From: Acidimicrobiaceae bacterium
GTDB taxonomy: Bacteria; Actinomycetota; Acidimicrobiia; Acidimicrobiales; Aldehydirespiratoraceae
Direction: 5' to 3'
Length of the DNA: 64,000 nucleotides
NCBI GenBank assembly: GCA_028819505.1
Contig: JAPPLH010000059.1
Span: 1-64,000, forward strand
Positions 34,098-42,984 of the stretch are shown here, piece by piece (within the stretch, counting starts at the first letter, position 1; every line of letters starts with the position of its first letter). The notes under the pieces were generated by a model, which did not search any database, had not been told where the DNA came from, and was given only the letters and a program-made list of their open reading frames with translations. The translations under genes and the position numbers were made by a program.

Positions 34098-34520
34098 TCA
34101 TCGCGCCGACCAGTCCGCGCCGGGCTGGTGCAGTGCCCACAGCTCGGCTATGCGCCCGTCCTCGATCCGGTACTGCCCCAGCCAGGCCAGCGACAGCGGG
34201 GCCGCGGTGGCCAGGCTCACCCCCCGGACGGTGAGACGGACCCACGCGAGGGGACCGTCGGCGGCGATGGAGTCGATGCTCACCTCGGTGGCCCGGACGG
34301 CCTCGAAGGCGCCGGCCAGTCGTCGGCGGTACTCGTCGCGGGTCAGGGGCTGCGTGCCCTCGGCGGTGTGGCGCACGACCGGGTCGGTCACCAGGTCTTC
34401 CAGCGCGTCGAGATCCCGCTCGAGCCAGACTCTCTCCCAGTAGGCGCGCACCACCGACTCGGCGGGAGCCGCGCCTGCGGCGTGGTCGCTGTCCGTGTCG
34501 CTGTCCGTGTCGCCGGCCAT
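34098..34520 (-). CDS. SnoaL/NTF2-like protein
   Basis: The body AESVVRAYWERVWLERDLDALEDLVTDPVVRHTAEG, followed by RDEYRRRLAGAFEAV and LSLAWLGQYRIEDGRIAELWALHQ, is the SnoaL-like cone-shaped fold used by small hydrolases, cyclases and binding proteins. ATG 34520 is chosen because GAGGAGG sits five bases upstream. ATG 34550 would overlap the MFS stop (ATGA) but lacks a good ribosome-binding site. An Asp/Ser/Thr-rich N-terminal stretch (DTDSDTDSD) precedes the fold. The function cannot be narrowed. It is probably co-transcribed with the MFS gene upstream. Confidence 0.75.
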   Translation of the reverse strand: MAGDTDSDTDSDHAAGAAPAESVVRAYWERVWLERDLDALEDLVTDPVVRHTAEGTQPLTRDEYRRRLAGAFEAVRATEVSIDSIAADGPLAWVRLTVRGVSLATAAPLSLAWLGQYRIEDGRIAELWALHQPGADWSAR

Positions 34521-34546
34521 GGCTGCCTCCTCTTCGTGTCGTCCGC

Positions 34547-35785
34547 TCATAGTGTTGTCGCCTCGGGCATGCGGCGAGGCTCGACGATCCGGGCCACCGT
34601 CATCACCGCGATCACCGACACACCGAGCACCACCAACGTCGTGCGGATCCCGATGGCGTCGGCCACGATCCCGATGGGCAGTGCCGCTATGGCGAAACCC
34701 GAGAAGCTGAGCATCAGCAGGCTCTGGACCCGCCCGTGGTACTCGACCGGCGTCGACGTGAGCAGCATCGAGTTGTTGAGCGCCTGGAACACGCTGGACG
34801 CGGCCCCCACTGCCGCCATCACCGCCAGCGCGGCGTAGAAGCCGGGCATCACCGCGAACACCGCCAGCGAGGCGCCGAAGGCCAGGCCGCTGCGTGTCTG
34901 GAAGGGGCGCAGCCTGCCGCGGTCGAGGTTCGCCAGCGAGATGGATCCCGCGGCGGCGCCCACCGCCGCGGCGGCGTTGAGGAGGCCGAAGCCGGTCGAT
35001 CCGCTGTTGTGGACCTGCTCGGCCACCACCGGCAGGAACGCCATGTGGGGGAAGCCGATCAGCACCACCCCGAACGACACGGCGAGCAGGTGTACGAGGT
35101 CCGGGCGGGAGCGGACGAATCGCAGGCCGTCGGCGATGTCGCCGAGCGCGCTGCGGTCCGAGCGGCTCGCCGGCGTGCCTCTGGGCAGGCCGATCAGCAG
35201 GACCACGCTCAGTATCCCGAGCGCCCCCGCGGTGAAGAACACGCCGGCCAGGCCGAAGAAGGCCACACCGATCAGGGCGCCCGCCGCGGCCGGGCCGGCG
35301 ACCCGGGCCAGCTGCACGGTGGACATCGACAGGAACACCGCGTTGGTGATGGCCTCCCGGCCGACGATCTCGGAGATGAAGGAGAGCCGGGCCGGCGCCA
35401 GGATCGAGATGACCCCGCCCTGGACGACGCTGGCGGCGATCAGGATCCAGTACGTCTCGGTGCCGGTGGCCACCACCACACCGAGGCAGATCGGGGTCGC
35501 GGCCTGGAGGACGCCGACCACCAGCAGCACGGTGCGCCTGGGCAAGCGGTCGGAGAGCACGCCCCCGTAGGGGATGGCGACGATGCTGCAGAACCCGAAG
35601 GCCAGCATCACGCCGCCGAGGCCGGTGTTGCTGCCGGTGAGCTCGAACGCGAGCCAGGCCCGGGCGATGCCGGCCACCTGCATGGTGAGGAACGTGAACA
35701 GCCCGCCCACGAACAGCAGCCGGAACTGGCGGTTGCCGAGCGCCGCGAACCGCCCCGGAGGCTTCGGGGATCCGGCGGCGCGCAT
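34547..35785 (-). CDS. MFS exporter (EntS-like)
   Basis: A 412-residue, 12-helix MFS protein beginning RFAALGNRQFRLLFVGGLFTFLTMQ. The motif A loop is GVLSDRLPRRTVLLV. The pattern matches the EntS/macrolide-type MFS_3 exporters. The start ATG 35785 is 126 bases from the divergent peptide-export cassette. A decayed copy of its 5' end, including the leader, lies on the other side of that cassette at 42779-42862. The substrate is unknown. Confidence 0.85.
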   Translation of the reverse strand: MRAAGSPKPPGRFAALGNRQFRLLFVGGLFTFLTMQVAGIARAWLAFELTGSNTGLGGVMLAFGFCSIVAIPYGGVLSDRLPRRTVLLVVGVLQAATPICLGVVVATGTETYWILIAASVVQGGVISILAPARLSFISEIVGREAITNAVFLSMSTVQLARVAGPAAAGALIGVAFFGLAGVFFTAGALGILSVVLLIGLPRGTPASRSDRSALGDIADGLRFVRSRPDLVHLLAVSFGVVLIGFPHMAFLPVVAEQVHNSGSTGFGLLNAAAAVGAAAGSISLANLDRGRLRPFQTRSGLAFGASLAVFAVMPGFYAALAVMAAVGAASSVFQALNNSMLLTSTPVEYHGRVQSLLMLSFSGFAIAALPIGIVADAIGIRTTLVVLGVSVIAVMTVARIVEPRRMPEATTL

Positions 35786-35911
35786 CCGTCAGCGTACCGC
35801 TGCGGTTGGCGCTCACCCTGATGATCGCCGCGCCGGCGGACCCCGACATACCACTAGGATCGCTCCCGCCTCGGTGCCTCGGCGCCGGCTTGGCCCGCGC
35901 TCAGGAGCCGT

Positions 35912-36847
35912 ATGACCGACCAGCCTCAGGCGAATGCCGACCAGCAGCCGCTCTACCGCTCGGAGGCCTACCAGCAGCGCGGCCGCGTCGCCCCGATCGA
36001 CGGAATCGTGCGCGTCACCGCTCCCCGCGAATGGCTGGTGCTGGTCCTGTTGGGGGTGGTCGTCGTGGCTGTTGTCGTCTGGAGCCTCCTGGGCCGCCTG
36101 GAGTCGGGCGTGAGCGCTGCGTGCGTCCTGCGGACCGCGGGGGAGCGCCACGGCGCCGCAGCTTCGGCGCCGGGCGTCGTGGCCGAGACGCCGGTGGCGC
36201 CCGGTGAGCGGGTGGGCGCAGGCGATCCGCTGGTGCGCCTTGCTGCGCCCGAGCTCAGCCTGGCCGCCGAGCTCGCACAGGCTCGCTCGGCCGCTCTGGC
36301 GACCCAGCATCCCGGGTCTGTGGAGGCCGTGGCCGCCGCAGCCGAGGCCGAGGCGCTGAGAGCCGCCGAGGCGGCGGCGACGGTGGTGGTGGCGCCGGTG
36401 AGCGGCGTGATGGGGCCACTGGTCCTGCCGAGGGGGGCCGCGGTTGCCGCCGGCGACACCGTCGCTGAGGTGCTGGACGCCTCGGCCGCACCGCCGACGG
36501 CGATCCTCGCGGTGGACCCCGGCGAGGCGGCGCGCCTCCGTGCGTCGATGGAGGTGAGCGTGAGTGTCACCGCGGCGGGGGCGCCCGACGCCGTCCGGGC
36601 CGGCGCCCGTCTCGCCGCAACGGGCGCCGCAGCGCCGCTCGCCGGCGACGGTGCGCTCGCCGGCGCCGATGCCGGTCCGGGCGGTTCCGGTCCGGGCGCT
36701 TCCGGCATTCTCGTGGCCGCCGAGTTCGACGACCCGCCGGCGGCCTTCGAGGACTTGGCGCTGCAGCCGCGGGCCGCGTATTCGTGCGACGCGCGCATCG
36801 TCACAGGATCCCGGCGCCCGATCGGACTGCTGATCGGCCGCGGCTGA
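35912..36847 (+). CDS. HlyD-like adaptor of an NHLM-type peptide exporter
   Basis: An N-terminal cytoplasmic segment precedes one membrane helix (EWLVLVLLGVVVVAVVVWSLLG). A biotinyl-lipoyl-like hairpin domain follows with GVVAETPVAPGERVGAGDPLVRLAAPE and VVVAPVSGVMGPLVLPRGAAVAAGDTV. The 311-residue protein is short and lacks a long coiled coil, as in NHLM-system secretion proteins of Gram-positive bacteria. It is 14 bases upstream of the C39-peptidase exporter, with GAGGAG between. It should bridge the ABC proteins to the outside of the membrane. Confidence 0.8.
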   Translation: MTDQPQANADQQPLYRSEAYQQRGRVAPIDGIVRVTAPREWLVLVLLGVVVVAVVVWSLLGRLESGVSAACVLRTAGERHGAAASAPGVVAETPVAPGERVGAGDPLVRLAAPELSLAAELAQARSAALATQHPGSVEAVAAAAEAEALRAAEAAATVVVAPVSGVMGPLVLPRGAAVAAGDTVAEVLDASAAPPTAILAVDPGEAARLRASMEVSVSVTAAGAPDAVRAGARLAATGAAAPLAGDGALAGADAGPGGSGPGASGILVAAEFDDPPAAFEDLALQPRAAYSCDARIVTGSRRPIGLLIGRG

Positions 36848-36861
36848 GGAGCCACCTCACG

Positions 36862-39081
36862 ATGCGCACGAGTCCAGGCCTGCGGCGAACCCGCACACCG
36901 GTCATACCGCAGATGCACGTGACCGAGTGCGGCGCGGCCTGCCTGGGCATTCTTCTCGCCCACCATGGGCGATATGTCTCCAGCGAGGAGCTGCGGGTGG
37001 CGTGCCGGGTGTCCCGCGACGGCACCAGCGCTTCGGACATCGTGGCCGCCGGGCGCGCCTACGGGTTGACTCTCACAGGGTGGCGCGTGGAGACGGACGC
37101 CCTGGGCGGCCTCGACGGCCCGGCGATCCTGTTCTGGGAGTTCAACCACTTCGTCGTGCTCGAACGCGTCCGGGGTGGGCGCTACTACTTGAACGACCCC
37201 GCCAACGGCCGGCGCTCGGTGAGTGCGCAGACCATCGACCGGGCCTTCACCGGAGTGGTGCTGCGGGCGCAGCGCAGCGACTCGTTCGTGCCTACGGGGC
37301 GTCCGCCCCCGATAGTCGCCAAGCTGTGGCCGTGGCTCGCGCCTGCCAGGGGGGCGCTGGCGTTCTCGGTGCTGGCAGGCCTGCTGGCCGCGGTGCCGGT
37401 GGCCGCACTGCCGGTGATGCTCGGCGTGTTCGTGGACAGGGTCCTGGGCGGGTCCGAGCCCCGATGGGGCGCGCCGCTGGCATGGGTGCTGGCCGTCTCG
37501 GGCGTGGTCATGTACATGCTGGTGTGGCTCCAGCAGTACATGTTCCGCAAGATGGCCGTCCGTTTGTCGGTGAGCGGCGCGCAGGGGTTCCTGGGGCGTG
37601 TGTTCCGGCTGCCGCCGCAGTTCTTCGAGCAACGGTTCGCGGGCGACCTCACCTCTCGCGTGCATCTCGTGGACGCGGTGGCGGTGGGCGCATCCACCGG
37701 GGCTGCCTGGCTCGTGATCGAGCTTTTCGCCAGCCTCGTGCTGCTCGGCGTGATGCTCGCGTTCGATCCCCTGCTGGCGGCGCTCATCGCCGCCGTCGCG
37801 GCCGCGAACATCGGGCTCATGGTGCTGCTCAGCCGGTTGAGAGCCGACACCGAGCGCCAGTTCCGGCACGAGCAGGCCACGATGACCGGCATCGAGGCCG
37901 CCGGCCTGCGCGACATGGACATGATCCGGGCGACCGCGGCCGAGGGCGACTTCTTCGTGCAGTGGAGCGGCCAGCAGGCCCGCGAGATCGCGGCACGCCA
38001 GAAGTTCTCGGCGACCGGCTACGTCATCGGGGCTCTTCCGAGGCTGTTCTCGATGGCCGGCGCCATCATCGTGCTCGGCGTGGGCGGATGGCAGGTCGTG
38101 CAGGGCGAGCTCAGCGCCGGAGCGCTGATCGCCTTCTACACGCTGGCGGGCGCCTTCCTGGTGCCGATCGGGAGGTTCGTGCAGTTCGCGGACTCCTTCA
38201 TGGTGCTCGACGCCGACTTGCAGCGCGTGCAGGACGTGCTCGACGCTCCCGAGGACGCTCAGGCGGTCGCGCTCGGTCCGGAGACCTCGCCGCAGGCCGG
38301 GTCGGCTGCTGCGGCCGGTTCCTCCCCCTCGGTCACGACCTTCGCCGGCAGGCTGCGGCTGGCGGGAAGTCTGGAACTGCGCGACGTCACGTTCGGCTTC
38401 AACCAGGATCGCCCGCCGCTGATCGACGCGCTCAGCGTCACCGTCGAAGCAGGGCAGCGGGTCGCCTTCGTGGGCCTCACCGGGTCGGGCAAGTCCACGC
38501 TTCTGCGGATCATCAGCGGCGAGCTGGCGCCCGACAGCGGCCAGATCCTCTTCGACGGAGCGTCTCGTCGCGACATCCCCGCGGAGGTGCTCGCCAACTC
38601 CCTGGCATCGGTCGACCAGCAGATCCATCTGTTCGCAGCCTCGGTGCGCGACAACCTCACGATGTGGAACGCGACGATCGATGACGAGCAGGTCATCGAG
38701 GCGGCACGCGACGCCCGCATCCACGACGAGATCATGGCCCGCCGGGGCGGGTACGACTCGATGGTCTCCGAGGGGGGACGCAACTTCAGCGGCGGACAGA
38801 GGCAGCGGCTCGAGATCGCGCGGGCGCTGACCCAGAATCCCTCGATCCTGCTCGCCGATGAGGCCACCAGCACCCTCGACGCCGTCGTCGAGCGTGAGAT
38901 CGACGACGGGCTCCGCCGCCGCGGCCTGACCTGCGTCATCGTGGCGCACCGCCTTGCCACGATCCGCGACTGCGACGAGATCATCGTGCTCGACCGTGGC
39001 CGGGCCGCTCAGCGCGGCACCCACGACGAGCTTCTCGCCGACCGCGCCGGGCTCTATCGGCAGCTTGTGGAGACACAGTGA
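36862..39081 (+). CDS. NHLM-type ABC exporter with C39 leader peptidase
   Basis: The N-terminal C39 peptidase has its Cys in QMHVTECGAACLG (Cys23), His in FNHFVVLE (His96) and Asp in YYLNDPANG (Asp111), so the site is complete. It cuts leaders after Gly-Gly while exporting the peptide. Six membrane helices follow (about 170-440). The ATPase has Walker A GLTGSGKST near 538, FSGGQRQRLEIARAL and LLADEATSTLD. ATG 36862 gives 739 residues, typical of the family. Its stop overlaps the next start (GTGA). Confidence 0.93.
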   Translation: MRTSPGLRRTRTPVIPQMHVTECGAACLGILLAHHGRYVSSEELRVACRVSRDGTSASDIVAAGRAYGLTLTGWRVETDALGGLDGPAILFWEFNHFVVLERVRGGRYYLNDPANGRRSVSAQTIDRAFTGVVLRAQRSDSFVPTGRPPPIVAKLWPWLAPARGALAFSVLAGLLAAVPVAALPVMLGVFVDRVLGGSEPRWGAPLAWVLAVSGVVMYMLVWLQQYMFRKMAVRLSVSGAQGFLGRVFRLPPQFFEQRFAGDLTSRVHLVDAVAVGASTGAAWLVIELFASLVLLGVMLAFDPLLAALIAAVAAANIGLMVLLSRLRADTERQFRHEQATMTGIEAAGLRDMDMIRATAAEGDFFVQWSGQQAREIAARQKFSATGYVIGALPRLFSMAGAIIVLGVGGWQVVQGELSAGALIAFYTLAGAFLVPIGRFVQFADSFMVLDADLQRVQDVLDAPEDAQAVALGPETSPQAGSAAAAGSSPSVTTFAGRLRLAGSLELRDVTFGFNQDRPPLIDALSVTVEAGQRVAFVGLTGSGKSTLLRIISGELAPDSGQILFDGASRRDIPAEVLANSLASVDQQIHLFAASVRDNLTMWNATIDDEQVIEAARDARIHDEIMARRGGYDSMVSEGGRNFSGGQRQRLEIARALTQNPSILLADEATSTLDAVVEREIDDGLRRRGLTCVIVAHRLATIRDCDEIIVLDRGRAAQRGTHDELLADRAGLYRQLVETQ

Positions 39082-42000
39082 CCGCCCGCGGGGGCCACGC
39101 CGTGGCGGGCGCCGCTGCCCTCGCGGCGTTCGCGGCCGACTGCGGCGACCCGATCCGTGCCGCCGCCAACACGCCGATGCTGCTGCACGACGCTCAGAGC
39201 GTGTGGTTCGTGGCGGAGGGGGCGCTGGACGTCTTCTGCGCGGAGCGCCACGAGGGCCGCGCCGCCGCAGCCGCCAAGCACCTGCTTCGAGCCTCTGCGG
39301 GCCGGCTGGTGTTCGGCCTGCCCGACCTCGACGGCCCGCTCACCGTCGTGGCCAAGGGTCTCGCCGACACTCGGCTGCTGCGTCTCGACGCAGCGGCACT
39401 GGGGACGCCCGCCGCCGGCGGCCCGGGCGGGACCGGCCCTGCGGGCGGGGCGGCCGCTGACGGGCTGGAGGCTGAGGTGGCCCGGCAGGCGCGAGCATGG
39501 GTGAGCGACATCGCGGGCGCCGTCGCCGCCGACATCGAGTACCGCCCCCGCACCACTGCCCTCATCACCCTCGACGCAGCCGGCGCTCGCAGCGTCTCGC
39601 CGTCCTCCGGCACTGCCTCGGCCGGACAGGGCGGAGCGCCTCCAAGCGGTGCCGGCCGAGATCGAGCCTCGCCGTCCTCCGGCACTGCCTCGGCCGGACA
39701 GGGCGCCGGCGCCGCGGCGGAGTCGCTTTTGGCGCCGGTCGAGGACGGCATCGCCGGCGGGGACAGCCGCGTCGGGGAGTCGCTCTTGGCACCGGTCGGG
39801 GACAGCACCGCCGCCGGGGACGACACCGCCGTCGCGGGCAGCAGCGCCGGCGGGGACGGGGCCGTCCGGGCGAGCGTGTTCTCCGTCGAAGAGGGCAGCG
39901 TGCTCGGGACCCGCGGGTCCGAGGTGGTGTGGATCTCGGCTTCGCCGGACGCGGACGCCGCAGCGCTCTGGTACCTGGGCACCGAGGTGCTGCCGCAGCC
40001 CGCAGCCGGCGCCGCCCGTTGGATGCCGCTCACCCCGGGGTGCTGGGTGACGGTCAGCGGGAGCGGCGCCAGAGGATCGCCCCGGAGCGAGACCGAGCTC
40101 CGGGTCTTGGCCGCGCCGCGCATCGGCAGCGGAGAATTGCTCGGGGCCCTCGCCGACTTTCACGCCATGGCGTTCAGTGCCGAGACTCTCAACCGGAGAC
40201 TGCTGCTCGCCGACGAGGCCAATGCCCAAACGGCGCTCGCGACCCACCGGCGGCTCGAGCGCGAGCGCGCCGAGAAGCTGCTCGGGTCGCTCGCGGGCAC
40301 TCCCCGCGAAGCCACCGTGCCGCACAGTACGGCACTGCTGGACGCGCTGCGGCGAATCGGTCGCCACAGCGGCATCGAGTTCCGCGAGCCGCGCCTGCCG
40401 CTCACGGCGCCCCCGCCGAGCCTGGAGCAGGTGATCGAGGCGTCGGGGCTGCGGGCGCGGCGCGTGCGCCTCGCGCCCGAGGACCAGTGGTGGCGCACCG
40501 ACAGCGGCGCCATGCTGGCGTACCGGCGTGACAGCACAGAGCCCGTGGCCCTGCTTCCGGCGCTCACCGGCTACCGGGCCGTCGGCGCCGACGGCCGTTC
40601 CGCACGGGTGGGAGCGACGGCCGCGGGCGACTACTCGTCGGAGGCCTGGACTGTCTACCCGAAACTGGCAGACGACCGGGCGGCAACGGCGCGCGACCTG
40701 ATCCGCTTGGCGCGCTGCGGCATGGGCGCCGACCTGACACGCTTCGCGGTGGCGGGCCTGGTCGCGGCGCTGATCACCCAGTCCCCCGCCATCGCGCTGG
40801 GCATGCTGTCGGAGTGGGCGCTGCCGTTCGCCCGCGGCGGCGCGTTGGCTCAGATCCTCGTGGCGCTGGCGGTTCTGACCGTCGCCGCGACGGTGCTGGC
40901 CGTCTCCGGGTCGATGGCACTGCTCCGCCTCGAAGCGCGCGCCGGGGCGCGTCTGAGCGCGGCGGCGTGGGACCGCCTGCTGGCCTTGCCGCCGCCGTTC
41001 TTCCGAGACACCGTCGCCGGCGAGTTGGCGGTGCGCATGGGAACCTTCCAGCGCCTGCGCGACCTGCTCTCAGGGGTGGTGGCCAGGGTGCTGGCGTCGG
41101 TGGTCTTCCTGCTGCCCACCCTGGGGCTGCTGCTCTTCTACGACGCCGTGCTGGCCGCTGTCGCGGTGCTGATGACGGCGGTGGCGCTCGCCGTGACCGT
41201 CGGCCTCGGGCTGGCCCAGATTCCCCATCAGCGTTACTGGCACACCGCGGTGCGCACCCTGTGGGGGCGCTTGTTCCAGTTCATCGGAGGCATCACGAAG
41301 ATCCGCGCCAGCGGGGCCGAGACGGCCGCCTTCGCCTCGTGGGCGGACGCCTACCGCGACAAGCAGGTCGCGGAGATCCGCAGTTCCCGCATAGACGAGC
41401 ACCTCGCCGCCTTCGGCGCGGCCTATCCGTTCGTGTTCGCCGCGGTGCTTTGCGCCGTGACGGTCGGCCGGGGCGACGCCGTCACCGTGGGCGACTTCGT
41501 CGTGGCGCTCACAGCCTCGTTCATCCTGTACGCGGCGGTCGCCGATCTGGGCCGTGCCGTCGATGCGATGGCGGAGGCGTACACGGCCTATGAGCAGATA
41601 ACCCCGGTGCTCGAAGCGGTGCCCGAGCGCGACGCGGCGGTCTCGGCTGCGCCGACGGTGCTCGACGGGGAGCTGGTGATCGACCAGGCCAGCTTCCGCT
41701 ACCGCCCCGACGGGCCGCCGGTGCTCGACGAGGTGAGCCTCACCGCCCGCCCGGGCGAGTTCGTCGCCGTGGTCGGCGGCTCGGGCGCCGGAAAGAGCAC
41801 GTTGGTGCGGCTGATGCTCGGCCTCGAGGCGCCCGAGCGGGGCGCGGTGTTCTTCGACGGCCGCGATCTGCGGAACCTCGACAGACGGGCGGTGCGCCGC
41901 CAGATCGGCGTGGTGCCCCAGGACAGTTCGCTTCAACCGGGAAGCATCGCGGAGAACATCATCGGCATGGCCGAGGACCTGACGCTCGACGACGCCTGGA

Positions 42001-42386
42001 AGGCGGCGCGCCTGGCAGCAGTCGACCGTGACATCGCCGAGATGCCGATGCAGATGATGACGATGGTCGCCGACCGTGCCGGCATCTTCTCGGGCGGGCA
42101 GATACAGCGGATCCGCATCGCTTCGGCGTTGGCGCGCAAGCCTCGCATCGTGATTCTGGATGAGGCGACCAGCTGGCTGGATTCGCGGAGCCAGGCAGAG
42201 GTGATGAACAGCATCGAGGGCTTGGGAGTCACCCGCATCGTGATCGCGCACCGGCTCTCCACCATCCGGCGAGCCGACCGCATCTACGTGCTCGACGCCG
42301 GAAGGCTGGTGCAGGTCGGCGGCTACGAGGAGCTTCTGGAAGCCCCGGGGCCGTTCCGCGAGCTCGTGAGCCGCCAGCTCCTCTGA
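39078..42386 (+). CDS. NHLM-type second ABC permease/ATPase protein
   Basis: The first 330 residues form a cyclic-nucleotide-binding/cupin-like region interrupted by a Ser/Ala/Gly-rich insert. Residues about 545-840 contain the membrane domain. The ATPase has Walker A GGSGAGKST near 898, FSGGQIQRIRIASAL and IVILDEATSWLD. At 1,102 residues it matches the larger ABC partner of NHLM bacteriocin export systems, which lacks a peptidase domain. GTG 39078 overlaps the previous stop. No modification enzyme lies between it and the precursor peptide gene. Confidence 0.87.
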   Translation: MTARGGHAVAGAAALAAFAADCGDPIRAAANTPMLLHDAQSVWFVAEGALDVFCAERHEGRAAAAAKHLLRASAGRLVFGLPDLDGPLTVVAKGLADTRLLRLDAAALGTPAAGGPGGTGPAGGAAADGLEAEVARQARAWVSDIAGAVAADIEYRPRTTALITLDAAGARSVSPSSGTASAGQGGAPPSGAGRDRASPSSGTASAGQGAGAAAESLLAPVEDGIAGGDSRVGESLLAPVGDSTAAGDDTAVAGSSAGGDGAVRASVFSVEEGSVLGTRGSEVVWISASPDADAAALWYLGTEVLPQPAAGAARWMPLTPGCWVTVSGSGARGSPRSETELRVLAAPRIGSGELLGALADFHAMAFSAETLNRRLLLADEANAQTALATHRRLERERAEKLLGSLAGTPREATVPHSTALLDALRRIGRHSGIEFREPRLPLTAPPPSLEQVIEASGLRARRVRLAPEDQWWRTDSGAMLAYRRDSTEPVALLPALTGYRAVGADGRSARVGATAAGDYSSEAWTVYPKLADDRAATARDLIRLARCGMGADLTRFAVAGLVAALITQSPAIALGMLSEWALPFARGGALAQILVALAVLTVAATVLAVSGSMALLRLEARAGARLSAAAWDRLLALPPPFFRDTVAGELAVRMGTFQRLRDLLSGVVARVLASVVFLLPTLGLLLFYDAVLAAVAVLMTAVALAVTVGLGLAQIPHQRYWHTAVRTLWGRLFQFIGGITKIRASGAETAAFASWADAYRDKQVAEIRSSRIDEHLAAFGAAYPFVFAAVLCAVTVGRGDAVTVGDFVVALTASFILYAAVADLGRAVDAMAEAYTAYEQITPVLEAVPERDAAVSAAPTVLDGELVIDQASFRYRPDGPPVLDEVSLTARPGEFVAVVGGSGAGKSTLVRLMLGLEAPERGAVFFDGRDLRNLDRRAVRRQIGVVPQDSSLQPGSIAENIIGMAEDLTLDDAWKAARLAAVDRDIAEMPMQMMTMVADRAGIFSGGQIQRIRIASALARKPRIVILDEATSWLDSRSQAEVMNSIEGLGVTRIVIAHRLSTIRRADRIYVLDAGRLVQVGGYEELLEAPGPFRELVSRQLL
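39596..39704 (+). repeat. Perfect 37-bp in-frame direct repeat
   Basis: Positions 39596-39632 and 39668-39704 are identical and 72 bases apart, so both encode SPSSGTASAGQG in the same frame within the N-terminal insert of the ABC protein. Loss of one unit would remove 24 residues cleanly. A looser echo follows at ESLLAPV(E/G)D near 39720-39800. Confidence 0.85.
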
Positions 42387-42429
42387 TGGCGGCGGACTCG
42401 CTTCGCAGGGCGGGCACCGGGGCCGGCGG

Positions 42430-42460
42430 TTGACACGGCCCCCCATTGCGCCGCTAGACT
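42430..42460 (+). promoter_or_regulatory. Promoter of the double-glycine peptide gene
   Basis: A consensus TTGACA at 42430-42435 and TAGACT at 42455-42460 are separated by 19 bases, slightly long for a housekeeping sigma factor. Transcription would start near 42467, leaving a roughly 90-base leader before GTG 42557. The precursor therefore probably has its own promoter rather than relying on the exporter operon. Confidence 0.5.
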
Positions 42461-42556
42461 CGTCGGCAGCGACCGTCGCCGGACGCCAGTCGTTCGGCGC
42501 ACCCGCAACAGAGGGTGGGGCCAGACCGCGGTCGGTGTCAACAAGAGGAGCAACAA

Positions 42557-42745
42557 GTGAGCAGCGAAGCTACCGGGACCGAAGCGGCCGAGCGGGAGTT
42601 GACCGAGTCCGAGCTAGAGAAGGTGCGAGGCGGCCTCAACGTTGACGCGGACGCAAGGCGGGCGGCAAGCTATTCGAACGTCGGAAGCTCGGCCACTCCC
42701 GGGAGTGTCTCCGCCTCGTACCAAGGCCCGGATCCCCGTTCGTAG
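42557..42745 (+). CDS. Double-glycine leader peptide precursor without cysteine
   Basis: GTG 42557 follows AAGAGGAG by six bases and gives 62 residues. The leader contains ELTESELEKVRGG, a textbook C39 cleavage site, so cutting after residue 26 releases a 36-residue core starting LNVDADARRAASY. The core has no Cys and is rich in Ser, Ala, Asp and Gly, which rules out lanthionine or disulfide bridges. The gene follows two NHLM-type exporter genes by 170 bases and is their obvious cargo. It could be an unmodified bacteriocin or a signalling peptide. No immunity gene is evident. Confidence 0.75.
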   Translation: MSSEATGTEAAERELTESELEKVRGGLNVDADARRAASYSNVGSSATPGSVSASYQGPDPRS

Positions 42746-42778
42746 CGCACTTCGCAACGTATAGCGCCGAACCAGCGC

Positions 42779-42862
42779 TCTACCAAGAGAAGCCGGTACT
42801 GGCGGCTGTGAAGCGCCGCGAATCGCCCGGAGAGTTCTGACGATCGGGCGGTTCGCGTCCGT
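42779..42862 (-). pseudogene. Decayed 5' end of an MFS exporter gene
   Basis: The minus strand reads SGRFAALHSRQYRLLLVE, matching PGRFAALGNRQFRLLFVG at the start of the intact gene at 34547-35785. Nucleotide similarity continues into the leader: CGCGTCCGTGAGCGTACCCC here against CGCATCCGTCAGCGTACCGC at 35781. The start codon has become ACG and the similarity stops after about 20 codons. It lies in the same orientation as the intact gene. Confidence 0.7.
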
Positions 42863-42898
42863 GAGCGTACCCCTGACCGTGTCACCGCTCCGAGGTCA

Positions 42899-42914
42899 TC
42901 CCGCATGGGCGGGA
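42899..42914 (+). terminator. Short stem-loop upstream of the cox operon
   Basis: TCCCGC at 42899-42904 pairs with GCGGGA at 42909-42914 around an ATGG loop. It could end transcripts from the peptide gene before coxM. The stem is short and no T-tract follows, so this is a weak call. Confidence 0.35.
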
Positions 42915-42984
42915 CCGCGGTTGGCGGTGTAGTGTCCGTGACCCGCGTGCAGGTGCGCGGGCCGCGGCGAATGTGAGGTACAGG

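Noticed and set aside
42557-42745. Lanthipeptide precursor
   Set aside because: The core contains no Cys, so thioether rings cannot form, and no lanthionine synthetase is present in the window.
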